The position numbers and the translations under genes were made by a program. Shown one piece after another: positions 22,759 to 29,148 of a stretch of 29,148 nucleotides of DNA. The notes beneath the pieces were generated by a model. That model made no database searches, was not told the origin of the DNA, and saw nothing but the letters and a program-made list of their open reading frames with translations. The first letter of the stretch is position 1. Every line of letters starts with the position of its first letter. Source of the DNA: JBHJOF01 sp050330055 (lineage in GTDB: Bacteria; Pseudomonadota; Alphaproteobacteria; Kiloniellales; JAKSDN01); contig JBHJOF010000059.1 of the NCBI GenBank assembly GCA_050330055.1, positions 1-29,148 on the forward strand, written 5' to 3'.

Positions 22759-24192
22759 ATGGACCAGCTTCGTATGATCGGCGCGCCTCTGCGCTTCGCG
22801 ATCCTGCTCTGTGCAACGCTGTTCCTCGCGACGAGCGCGACCGGTGCGGCCGAGCGGCCGGTCGGGCTCGAGGCGCAGCGGGCGCTGACCGTGACCATCT
22901 ACAACCGCGACCTGGCGCTGATCAGCGACGAGCGGCTGGTGGACTTCGCGGCCGGCGAGAACCGTATCGCCCTGCGCGACGTCTCGGCCCGACTTCGGCC
23001 CGAGACCGTGATTCTGTCGGGCGCGGGGCTGGCGCTGGTCGAGCAGGGCTTCGAGGCCGACCTGCTCGGCCTACCGCGCCTCCTGGAGGAGGCGCTGGGC
23101 GAGCGGGTCTGGGTGCGGCGCGGCGAGCCCGGCCAGGAGCACTACGTCGAGGCCGAGCTGGTCTCGATCGCGTTGGGCCCGCTGGTCCGCCTTGACGGCA
23201 GGCTGGAGGGCGTGACGCCGGACCGCCTGGCCTTTGCCGCGGGTGAGCAGGGGCTGCGCGACCGCCCGACCCTGGTGGCGACCCTGCTGAGCGAGGTCGC
23301 CGGCGAGCGCGCGCTCGGCCTCTCCTACCTGAGCGGCGGGCTGTCGTGGCAGGCCGACTACGTGGCGGCGCTGAACGCGGCCGAGGACCGGCTCGACCTG
23401 ACCGGCCTGGTGACGCTCAGCAACGACAGCGGCACGGTCTTCAAGGACGCCCGCCTGCGCCTGGTGGCCGGCGAGGTCAACCAGGCGGCCACGCCGCCGA
23501 TGCCGATGGCCCGCGCGCAGATGGACCTGGTGGCCATGGCCGAGGCGGCGCCCAAGATGGCCGAGCATCCGGTCGGCGAGCAGCATCTCTACACGCTCGA
23601 GCGGCCGGTCACCCTGGGCCGGCGCGAGACCAAGCAGGTGACGCTGCTGTCGGGCGAGGGCCTGCCGGTCAGCAAGGAGTACCGCTTCGAGGAGCTGGTG
23701 AATGCCTACGGCGGCGCCGAGGAGATCGGCCCGCTCCAGGCGGCGGTGGCGCTGGAGTTCAAGAACGAGGGCGTGCTCGGCAAGCCGCTGCCGGCCGGCG
23801 TCCTGCGAGTCTATCAGGAGGCCCCCGATGGCGGCGATGACGGCGGCGCCCCGGTCTTCATCGGCGAGGACCGGATCGAGCACACGGCCGAGGGCGAGAC
23901 GGTCCGCATCACCACCGGCCGCGCCTTCGACGTGACCGGCGAGGCGCGTCAGACCGTCTTCGAGCGTATCTCCAGCAACGCCTACGACAGCGGCCAGGCC
24001 ATTACCGTACGCAACGCCAAGGACCGGGCCGTCACGGTCGCCATCGTCGGCCAGCTGCCGCGCGGCTGGCGCATGCTGGAGGAAAGCCTGCCGCACGAAG
24101 CTGAGACCGCCAACCGCATCGTCTGGCAGCTCCCGGTGCCCGCCGGCGGCGAGGCGACGCTGAGTTATCGGGTCAGAATCACAAACCCCTAG
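22759..24192 (+). CDS. Secreted DUF4139 domain protein
   Basis: This 477-residue exported protein has a signal peptide with Arg-5/Arg-12 and a hydrophobic core FAILLCATLFLATSATGA, cleaved near residue 30. An N-terminal beta-rich part (about 36-190, TVTIYNRDLALISDER) precedes a DUF4139 domain (about 205-477, with LSYLSGGLSWQADYVAALN, the typical entry motif). Family function is unknown; proteins of this kind are periplasmic or surface-attached. The start ATG at 22759 has AAGGA 8-9 nt upstream; the longer open frame lacks a signal peptide. It appears monocistronic, with palindromic repeats on both sides. There is no lipobox cysteine at the cleavage site. Confidence 0.85.
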   Translation: MDQLRMIGAPLRFAILLCATLFLATSATGAAERPVGLEAQRALTVTIYNRDLALISDERLVDFAAGENRIALRDVSARLRPETVILSGAGLALVEQGFEADLLGLPRLLEEALGERVWVRRGEPGQEHYVEAELVSIALGPLVRLDGRLEGVTPDRLAFAAGEQGLRDRPTLVATLLSEVAGERALGLSYLSGGLSWQADYVAALNAAEDRLDLTGLVTLSNDSGTVFKDARLRLVAGEVNQAATPPMPMARAQMDLVAMAEAAPKMAEHPVGEQHLYTLERPVTLGRRETKQVTLLSGEGLPVSKEYRFEELVNAYGGAEEIGPLQAAVALEFKNEGVLGKPLPAGVLRVYQEAPDGGDDGGAPVFIGEDRIEHTAEGETVRITTGRAFDVTGEARQTVFERISSNAYDSGQAITVRNAKDRAVTVAIVGQLPRGWRMLEESLPHEAETANRIVWQLPVPAGGEATLSYRVRITNP

Positions 24193-24223
24193 GCGCGTCC
24201 CCAGACGAGGCTAGCCCTGTATT

Positions 24224-24380
24224 TTCACCCTCACCCTCCCATCGCTTGCGCGATGGGCCCCTCCCTCTCCCCTCCAAGGGAGAGGGGAAAACCACGCGGC
24301 AGTAGATAGTTATCCTCTCCCTTGAGGGGAGAGGAAGGGGCCCAAGCGGCCGCAGGTCGCTTGGGAAGGTGAGGGTGAGG
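24224..24380. repeat. Long palindromic element downstream of the DUF4139 gene
   Basis: Third copy of the family at 21751-21905. The left part is TTCACCCTCACCCTCCCA, then an ATCGCTTGCGCGAT hairpin, then GGGCCCCTCCCTCTCCC and a CCCTCCAAGGG core. The right part mirrors it with CCCTTGAGGGG, GGGGCCC, a different variable hairpin (AAGCGGCCGCAGGTCGCTT) and GGTGAGGGTGAGG. The central spacer is AT-richer. It sits between the convergent DUF4139 gene and rmuC and may fold in both transcripts. Confidence 0.8.
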
Positions 24381-24414
24381 TTTGTTCTTCCCTGCCGCCA
24401 AAGCAATTACTGAA

Positions 24415-24444
24415 ATATGAGTTAATTAGTGCAATTACTCATAT
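24415..24444. repeat. AT-rich inverted repeat after rmuC
   Basis: ATATGAGT (24415-24422) and ACTCATAT (24437-24444) form a perfect 8-bp stem that can extend by AATT/AATT across a one-base bulge. The patch from about 24402 to 24455 is strikingly AT-rich for this genome and also holds repeated GCAATTACT (24403, 24431) and GTTAAT (24421, 24448) words. It lies just beyond the rmuC stop. It could be a bidirectional terminator or a remnant of an inserted element. Confidence 0.45.
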
Positions 24445-24452
24445 CCAGTTAA

Positions 24453-25577
24453 TCACTGCCTTAGCCGCTGCACCTCGGCCAGGGCGGAGATCTCGGCGGG
24501 CTCGTCGCCGAGCTGCAGCGCCTCGATGCGCTCACCGCGCTTGGCGACCTTCTCGGTCGAGATGCGGATCTGGCGGACGTCCTCGCCGGCCTGCTCGAAG
24601 TGGCGCTGCAGCCTGCCGACCCGCTCGTCGAGCCGCTCCACGTCCTTCAGCAGATCGAGGATGGCGGCCTGGATGACGCCGGCCTGCTCGCGCATGCGCA
24701 CGTCCTTGAGCACCGCGCGCACCGTGTTGAGGGTCGCCATCAGGGTGGTCGGCGAGACGATCCAGACCCGCGCCTTGTAGGACTCGCGCACCACGGCCTC
24801 GAAGTTGGCGTGCAGCTCGGCATAGACCGCCTCGCTGGGCAGGAACATGAGCGCCGATTCCGCCGTCTCGCCGGGTACGATGTATTTGCTGGCGATGTCT
24901 TGCACGTGGCGGCGCACGTCGGCGGTGAAGCCGCGCGCCGCCTGCTGGCGCTCGGCGTCGCTGCCGGCCTCCCGCAGCGCGCGGTAGCTCTCCAGCGGGA
25001 ACTTGGCGTCGATCACGATCGGCCCCGGCGGATTGGGCAGCTTCAAGAGGCAGTCGGCGCGCCGGCCCTCGCCGATGCCCACCTGGAAGCCGTAGGCCGA
25101 GGGCGGCAGGATGGTCTCGACGATGTCCTTGAGCTGGATCTCGCCGAAGGCGCCGCGCGCCTGCTTGTTGGCCAGGATGTCCTGCAGCCCGACCACCTGG
25201 CTCGAGAGCTGGGTGATGTTCTGCTGCGCCTGGTCGATCACGGCGAGACGCTCGCGCAGCTCGCTCAGGGTCTGGTGGCTGCGCTGCGAGGAGTCGTTCA
25301 GGCTGTCGCCGACCCGCTTGGAGAGCTCGGCCAGGCGCTCCTCCAGCGCCCGGGTCACCACCCGCTCCTGCACCTGCAGCCGCTCGGCGAGCTGGGCCTG
25401 CTGCGCCGCCTGCATCTCGGCCATCTGCGCCAGGCGGCCGTTGAGCGCCCCGATTTCGGCCGAGCCGCGCCCGCGCAGCAGCAGGGCGGTGATCAGTCCG
25501 CCCACGACCAGCCCGGCCAGGGCCAGACCGATGCCGACCAGGCGCGGGTCGAGCGCGGCGAGGAGGGAGGTATCCAT
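24453..25577 (-). CDS. rmuC: DNA recombination protein RmuC
   Basis: This 374-residue protein is of the RmuC family, thought to limit DNA rearrangement at inverted repeats through a PD-(D/E)XK-like nuclease fold. An N-terminal helix (about 13-34, GIGLALAGLVVGGLITALLL) anchors it. A coiled coil rich in Gln, Glu, Leu and Arg follows to about 130, and then the RmuC domain: GAFGEIQLKDIVE, IVIDAKFPLESYRAL (nuclease-like Asp/Lys), FLPSEAVYAEL and TTLMATLNTVRAVLKD. The start ATG at 25577 begins the anchor; the frame is open to 25688 but lacks family sequence. The ribosome site AGGG is only 2 nt away and weak. It follows the TylF-type gene by 100 bp on the same strand. Its placement in a repeat-rich neighbourhood is notable but not evidence of linkage. 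Confidence 0.93.
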   Translation of the reverse strand: MDTSLLAALDPRLVGIGLALAGLVVGGLITALLLRGRGSAEIGALNGRLAQMAEMQAAQQAQLAERLQVQERVVTRALEERLAELSKRVGDSLNDSSQRSHQTLSELRERLAVIDQAQQNITQLSSQVVGLQDILANKQARGAFGEIQLKDIVETILPPSAYGFQVGIGEGRRADCLLKLPNPPGPIVIDAKFPLESYRALREAGSDAERQQAARGFTADVRRHVQDIASKYIVPGETAESALMFLPSEAVYAELHANFEAVVRESYKARVWIVSPTTLMATLNTVRAVLKDVRMREQAGVIQAAILDLLKDVERLDERVGRLQRHFEQAGEDVRQIRISTEKVAKRGERIEALQLGDEPAEISALAEVQRLRQ

Positions 25578-25677
25578 GTCCCTAGGGTAGCACGGGCCGC
25601 GGAGTCGGTCAGTCTGTAGGCTACGCCGGTCTCGCCGCTGTCGCGGAGGCGTATCTCGGCTTGAAAGAAGGATCAGA

Positions 25678-26463
25678 TCAGGCCGCACCCTTCCGGGTTG
25701 TGGTATCCTGGCCTCGCAGCGGGCGCGGGCGGCGGGACTCTCCAGCTTCTCCTGGACCGCGCCAGGCTCGTCGGCCGGGGCGCGAGGACGCGGCCGGCCT
25801 GTGGATCACGCCGAGTTTCTCGCAGGTGATCTCCGGGGCAAGGGCGTTCGCTTCGGCGAACTCCAGATAGGCGATCCTGGCGCCGTCCCAGCGGAAATGC
25901 TCCCAGCAGTCGTCCACGACGATGATTCCGCCGGGCGCGAGGTGTTCGTAGAGGATCGGCAGCAGGACCGAGACGGGCTGGTAGACGTCGAGATCGAGCA
26001 GGCAGAAGGCGATCGGCGCGCGCGTCGAATAGTCGAACTTGGTGGCGTCGCCCTCGACCAGCTCGACGCCCGCGACCTGGCACTGGCGCAGGGACTCCGC
26101 GACCCAGGTCTTCTTGTTGACCGAGAAGGCGTGGCGGTTAATCGCTCTCTTGCCGCGCTCGCGAATCTCGTAGTCGGTATGTTCCGGCAGGAAGCCGGCG
26201 AAGGTGTCGAGGGCCGTATAGGGGCGGGTCGAGCCCAGGTGGTCGAGGAACTTCTTGAGCACCACCGTGGTCGCGCCGTAGGCGCAGCCGATTTCCAGGA
26301 TGTGGCCCTCGACATCCTTTGTCTCGCGCAGGCAGCGCATCAGAAATTCCAGCTGATGCGGCTCGAACATGAAGCGGTAGGTCTTGAAGACGGTCTGCCG
26401 GAACAGGCCCGTCTTCAGGCTGAAATCCTTCAGTGCAGTCTGAACCAGCCGGATTCGCATCAT
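25678..26463 (-). CDS. TylF/macrocin O-methyltransferase-type methyltransferase
   Basis: This SAM-dependent methyltransferase of about 261 residues probably acts on a sugar hydroxyl. The SAM motif is HILEIGCAYGATTVVL (about 54-69). ALDTFAGFLPEH (about 84-95), the post-I region LVEGDATKF, CLLDLDVYQPV (metal-binding Asp about 157-159) and GGIIVVDDCWEH (about 178-189) match the TylF family. The start at 26463 has AGGTGG 8 nt upstream; ATG 26460 follows immediately. The frame is open to 26763, but that part is not family-like. The last 40 or so residues (from about 222) are Arg/Gly/Pro-rich and low in complexity, unlike the rest. Sugar methylation would fit the glycan operon 7 kb away, though this link is only inference. 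Divergent from the ferric-reductase-like gene. Confidence 0.82.
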   Translation of the reverse strand: MMRIRLVQTALKDFSLKTGLFRQTVFKTYRFMFEPHQLEFLMRCLRETKDVEGHILEIGCAYGATTVVLKKFLDHLGSTRPYTALDTFAGFLPEHTDYEIRERGKRAINRHAFSVNKKTWVAESLRQCQVAGVELVEGDATKFDYSTRAPIAFCLLDLDVYQPVSVLLPILYEHLAPGGIIVVDDCWEHFRWDGARIAYLEFAEANALAPEITCEKLGVIHRPAASSRPGRRAWRGPGEAGESRRPRPLRGQDTTTRKGAA

Positions 26464-26749
26464 ATGGATGGCCACCTGTGGCGGGCAGTCAACTATAGCC
26501 CTGTCCGTCTCAAGCCGCACACGAAAAGCGGTCAAGTCGCGCACTTGGTGGCGATCAAGGACGTTTGCGCCGGGCTGCTGCTGCGGCTCGATGGCTGCCG
26601 CGCCGATTGCCGGAACATCGCGGCCGGTCTGCGCGACGCCAGCCCGACGCCCTCCGAGATTGTGGTGCTCGGCCCGAAGCTCGCGCGCTAGCTCGGCCTG
26701 TCGCGGGCGTTCCTTGACAGAACTTCGCGGCGCGGGCCCACTGCCCGAC

Positions 26750-28108
26750 ATGGCGGGGGACACGCGAAGACATCGCAGGCGGGGGCTTCATCCGGCCATT
26801 CTGCTGGCTGCCTACCTGGTCGTTCTATTCGCACCCCTGGCGCTGGCCTGGGTCGAGAATCTGCCGCCGCGGCTCTGGCTTGACGACCTTTCCTCCGGCC
26901 TGGCGATGGTCGCCTTCGCCATGCTGCTGGTCGAGTTCGTGCTGTCGGGCCGCTTCCGGCCGATATCGGGGCGCATGGGCATCGACATCACCATGGGCTT
27001 CCATCAGCTCATCGCCCGGGCTCTCCTGGTCTTCCTGCTGCTGCATCCCTTCCTCTACCGCACGCCGCTCGACCGGCCGCTGCCCTGGGACCCGACGCGC
27101 CAGCTCACCCTCGGCCTGGAGGGCGCCAGCCTGCTGACCGGCGTCGCCGCCTGGCTGCTGCTGGCGGTATTGGTCATCACCGCGATCGCGCGCAACCGTC
27201 TGCCCTTCAGCTACGAGGCCTGGCGCCTGTCGCACGGCCTGGGCGCCGTCCTGATCGCGGTCATGGGCACGCATCACGCGATCGAGGCCGGGCGCTACAG
27301 CGGCCTCTTCCCGCTCACCGTCTTCTGGCTGGTGCTGACCGGCATCGCGCTATTGTCGCTGCTGCTCGTCTATCTGGTGACGCCGCTGCTCCACCTGGCG
27401 CATCCCTACCGCGTCGCGTCCCTGCGCAAGCTGGCGCGCAAGACCTGGCAGGTGACCCTCGAGCCCGCGCGCGGCGAGGCCATCGCCTTCGAGGCCGGGC
27501 AGTTCGCCTGGGTCACCTTCGATCGCTCGCCCTTCGCCCTGCGCGAGCATCCTTTCTCGATCGCCTCGGCACCGAGCCAGCGGCCGCGCCTCGATTTCAT
27601 TATCAAGGAGTCCGGCGACTTCACCAGCACCATCGGCAGCCTGCCGGTTGGTTGCCGTGCCTATGTGGACGGACCGCACGGCAGCTTTCCCCTGGCGGGC
27701 CGCAAGGACGCGCCCGGTCTCGCCTTCATCGCGGGCGGCGTCGGCCTGGTGCCGATCCTCAGCCTGCTGCGCGATCTGCGCGCCTGGGGCGACCGGCGGC
27801 CGATGGTCCTGATCTACGGCAACCGCCTGGCCGACCAGATCATCCAGCCCGAGGAGTTGGAATCGCTGCAGCGCTCCATGAATCTAACCCTGCATCACGT
27901 TCTGTCCGAGCCGCCGGCGGACTGGAGCGGTGCCCGGGGCCAGCTCGACCGGCAGGTGCTCGACCGCTTGCTGAGCGACCCGGAGCGGACACGCTGGACC
28001 TACTTCGTCTGCGGTCCGGCGCCGATGATCGACCACGTCGAGACCAGCCTGACGGGCCTTGGAATCCCGCTGCGGCAGGTCGTGTCCGAGAAGTTCAGCT
28101 ACGGCTAG
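26750..28108 (+). CDS. Ferric-reductase-like membrane flavocytochrome (FAD/NAD oxidoreductase)
   Basis: This 452-residue transmembrane electron-transfer protein has an N-terminal ferric-reductase-like domain with about six helices (about 14-215). His-85, His-99, His-162 and His-175/176 are candidate haem ligands. The C-terminal cytosolic half is a ferredoxin-reductase module. It has a barrel with FAD motif HPFSIAS (267-273), a GSLPVG...VDGPHGSF flavin/pyridine-nucleotide stretch (about 297-313), GGVGLVPILSLL (329-340) for NAD(P), and a late YFVCGPAPMI. The order matches NOX/FRE-type proteins that carry electrons from NAD(P)H across the membrane. The start ATG at 26750 lacks a clear ribosome site. 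TTGACA at 26714-26719 could be a -35, but no good -10 follows. The 286-bp gap upstream shows nothing else. The acceptor (Fe3+, oxygen or other) is unknown. Confidence 0.87.
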   Translation: MAGDTRRHRRRGLHPAILLAAYLVVLFAPLALAWVENLPPRLWLDDLSSGLAMVAFAMLLVEFVLSGRFRPISGRMGIDITMGFHQLIARALLVFLLLHPFLYRTPLDRPLPWDPTRQLTLGLEGASLLTGVAAWLLLAVLVITAIARNRLPFSYEAWRLSHGLGAVLIAVMGTHHAIEAGRYSGLFPLTVFWLVLTGIALLSLLLVYLVTPLLHLAHPYRVASLRKLARKTWQVTLEPARGEAIAFEAGQFAWVTFDRSPFALREHPFSIASAPSQRPRLDFIIKESGDFTSTIGSLPVGCRAYVDGPHGSFPLAGRKDAPGLAFIAGGVGLVPILSLLRDLRAWGDRRPMVLIYGNRLADQIIQPEELESLQRSMNLTLHHVLSEPPADWSGARGQLDRQVLDRLLSDPERTRWTYFVCGPAPMIDHVETSLTGLGIPLRQVVSEKFSYG

Positions 28109-28118
28109 GAGCCCCTCC

Positions 28119-28202
28119 ATGCGTCACCGCCTGCTGATCCGCACAGTCTGGGCCATGGCCGCCATCGCCTTGTTGGCCAGCCTGGCTTTCGCGCTGCGCT
28201 AG
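28119..28202 (+). CDS. 27-residue membrane peptide coupled to the ferric-reductase-like gene
   Basis: A 27-codon frame starts at ATG 28119, 10 bp after the ferric-reductase-like stop. AGGAG, overlapping that stop codon, lies 7 nt upstream. It ends in TAG at 28200-28202. The peptide has an Arg/His-rich N-terminus (MRHRLLIR) and a hydrophobic helix (about 9-26, TVWAMAAIALLASLAFAL). It may be a small accessory subunit, or a short leader. No family recognised. The ribosome site, spacing and amphipathic layout support translation; length alone does not. Confidence 0.6.
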   Translation: MRHRLLIRTVWAMAAIALLASLAFALR

Positions 28203-28321
28203 TGGGCCTCGGCGGCCCCATGCGGCCCCCTTCTGGTCTGGAGGGCACGTCTTGACGCCCTGCCGGGAAGGCAATACCTAGGGGCTTGAATCCCTCAGAG
28301 AGACAGCTTGTTGCCCAGACC

Positions 28322-28855
28322 ATGGCCATCCTGCCGATCATCGTGGCCCCCGATCCGCGCCTGAAGAAGAAGTGCGCGCCGGTCGCGCGCGTCGACGAGT
28401 CGGTGCGCCGGCTGATGGACGACATGCTGGAGACCATGTACCAGGCGCCGGGCATCGGCCTGGCCGCGCCCCAGGTCGGCGTGCTGAAGCGCGTGATCGC
28501 GGTCGACGTCGGCGACAAGGAGGAGGGGCGCCAGCCCCATCTCATGGCCAACCCGGAGCTGGTCTGGGTTTCCGACGAGGACGCCACCTACGAGGAAGGC
28601 TGCCTGTCGCTGCCGGAGCACTATGCGGACGTTGTGCGCCCGGCCGCCATCAAGGTGCGCTATCTCGACCGCGACAACGAGATTCGCGAGCTCGATGCCG
28701 AGGGCCTGCTCGCCACCTGCATCCAGCACGAGATGGATCATCTCGACGGCATTCTTTTCGTCGATCACATCAGCGCGCTCAAGCGCAACATGATCCTGCG
28801 CAAGCTGCTCAAGGCCAAGAAGGCGTCTGCCACTCCGGAGCCCGCCGCCGTCTAG
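28322..28855 (+). CDS. def: Peptide deformylase
   Basis: This 177-residue metalloenzyme removes the formyl group from new polypeptides. All three motifs are intact: GIGLAAPQ (44-51), EGCLS (92-96, with the metal-binding Cys-94) and HEMDH (136-140). The start ATG at 28322 gives the usual N-terminus (MAILPIIVAPDPRL); the in-frame TTG at 28286 would add 12 non-conserved residues. No good ribosome site is visible. TTGACG at 28252-28257, 17 bp before TACCTA, is a possible promoter. It is followed 30 bp later by fmt, the enzyme that adds the formyl group to initiator tRNA. Confidence 0.96.
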   Translation: MAILPIIVAPDPRLKKKCAPVARVDESVRRLMDDMLETMYQAPGIGLAAPQVGVLKRVIAVDVGDKEEGRQPHLMANPELVWVSDEDATYEEGCLSLPEHYADVVRPAAIKVRYLDRDNEIRELDAEGLLATCIQHEMDHLDGILFVDHISALKRNMILRKLLKAKKASATPEPAAV

Positions 28856-28885
28856 CGGCGGCGGCCCCACGCCTTGAACTAAGCT

Positions 28886-29148
28886 ATGCCCCGCCTGCGC
28901 CTCGCCTTCCTGGGGACACCGGACTTCGCGGTGCCCAGTCTGGCCGCGCTGGCCGAGGCCGGGCACGAGATTGCCTGCGTCTACAGCCAGCCGCCGCGTC
29001 CCGCTGGGCGCGGCCACAAGGCGCGGCCCTCGCCGGTCCAGGCCCTGGCCGAGACGCGCAGCTGGCCCTTGCGCACGCCGGTCAGCCTCAAGGACCCGGC
29101 CGAGCAGGCGGCCTTCGCCGCGCTCGGGCTCGATGCCGCCGTGGTGGT
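28886..29148 (+). CDS. fmt: Methionyl-tRNA formyltransferase, 5' part
   Basis: The first 87 codons of fmt; the gene runs off the window. The N-terminus LRLAFLGTPDFAVPSLAAL is the family start, and YSQPPRPAGRGHKARPSPVQ is the conserved folate/tRNA-binding segment (YTQPDRPAGRG in relatives). It formylates Met-tRNAfMet with 10-formyl-tetrahydrofolate. It lies 30 bp downstream of def, the usual pairing. The ATG has no obvious ribosome site, so coupling to def is possible. Confidence 0.95.
   Translation, partial: MPRLRLAFLGTPDFAVPSLAALAEAGHEIACVYSQPPRPAGRGHKARPSPVQALAETRSWPLRTPVSLKDPAEQAAFAALGLDAAVV

Noticed and set aside
1..29148. CRISPR array, tRNA, rRNA, integrase or transposase genes
   Set aside because: None seen. 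The repeats present are palindromic and dispersed, not regularly spaced direct repeats, and no frame resembles a transposase.

Overview
The window is GC-rich chromosomal DNA, about two thirds G+C or more outside one segment. It is most consistent with an alphaproteobacterium of Rhodospirillales type. The signs are the divergent pair cytochrome c / kdsB-pheA, the block ffs-dnaX-ybaB-recR, the pair def-fmt, frequent GTG and TTG starts, and several palindromic repeat families between genes. This placement is inference; no 16S rRNA or other decisive marker is present.

Layout. Positions 142-6210 (minus strand) hold a complete yejABEF peptide-type ABC transporter operon in the order A, B, E, F, with an operator-like array upstream. 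Next come a HisN/inositol-monophosphatase-type phosphatase and a tandem dihaem membrane-anchored cytochrome c (minus). These are divergent from kdsB (CMP-Kdo synthesis) and pheA (prephenate dehydratase). Positions 10223-12289 (minus) hold a 38-residue membrane protein, a CRP-like cAMP-type regulator and a NudC-type Nudix hydrolase. A near-consensus CRP box lies between the small gene and the regulator.

Positions 12548-19098 (plus) form the accessory part. A GT-C membrane glycosyltransferase ends at a strong hairpin. A tightly packed five-gene operon follows: polyprenyl-phosphate-type GT2, DUF354 protein, methyltransferase, flippase-like membrane protein and sulfotransferase. I read this as a pathway for making, moving and decorating a cell-surface glycan. 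Its last two genes are visibly AT-richer than the rest of the window.

From 19133 housekeeping genes resume: the SRP RNA gene with its own promoter, dnaX, ybaB and recR. Then come a secreted DUF4139 protein, rmuC and a TylF-type methyltransferase (both minus), a ferric-reductase-like flavocytochrome with a coupled 27-residue membrane peptide, def, and the start of fmt, which runs off the window.

Three copies of one long palindromic element lie at 2951-3053, 21751-21905 and 24224-24380; two of them sit inside operons. Two other repeat families appear once each, at 1-68 and 22585-22660. I see no tRNA, rRNA, CRISPR array, transposase or integrase. The best candidate for an undescribed system is the surface-glycan operon. 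Second is the CRP-box and small-membrane-protein arrangement.
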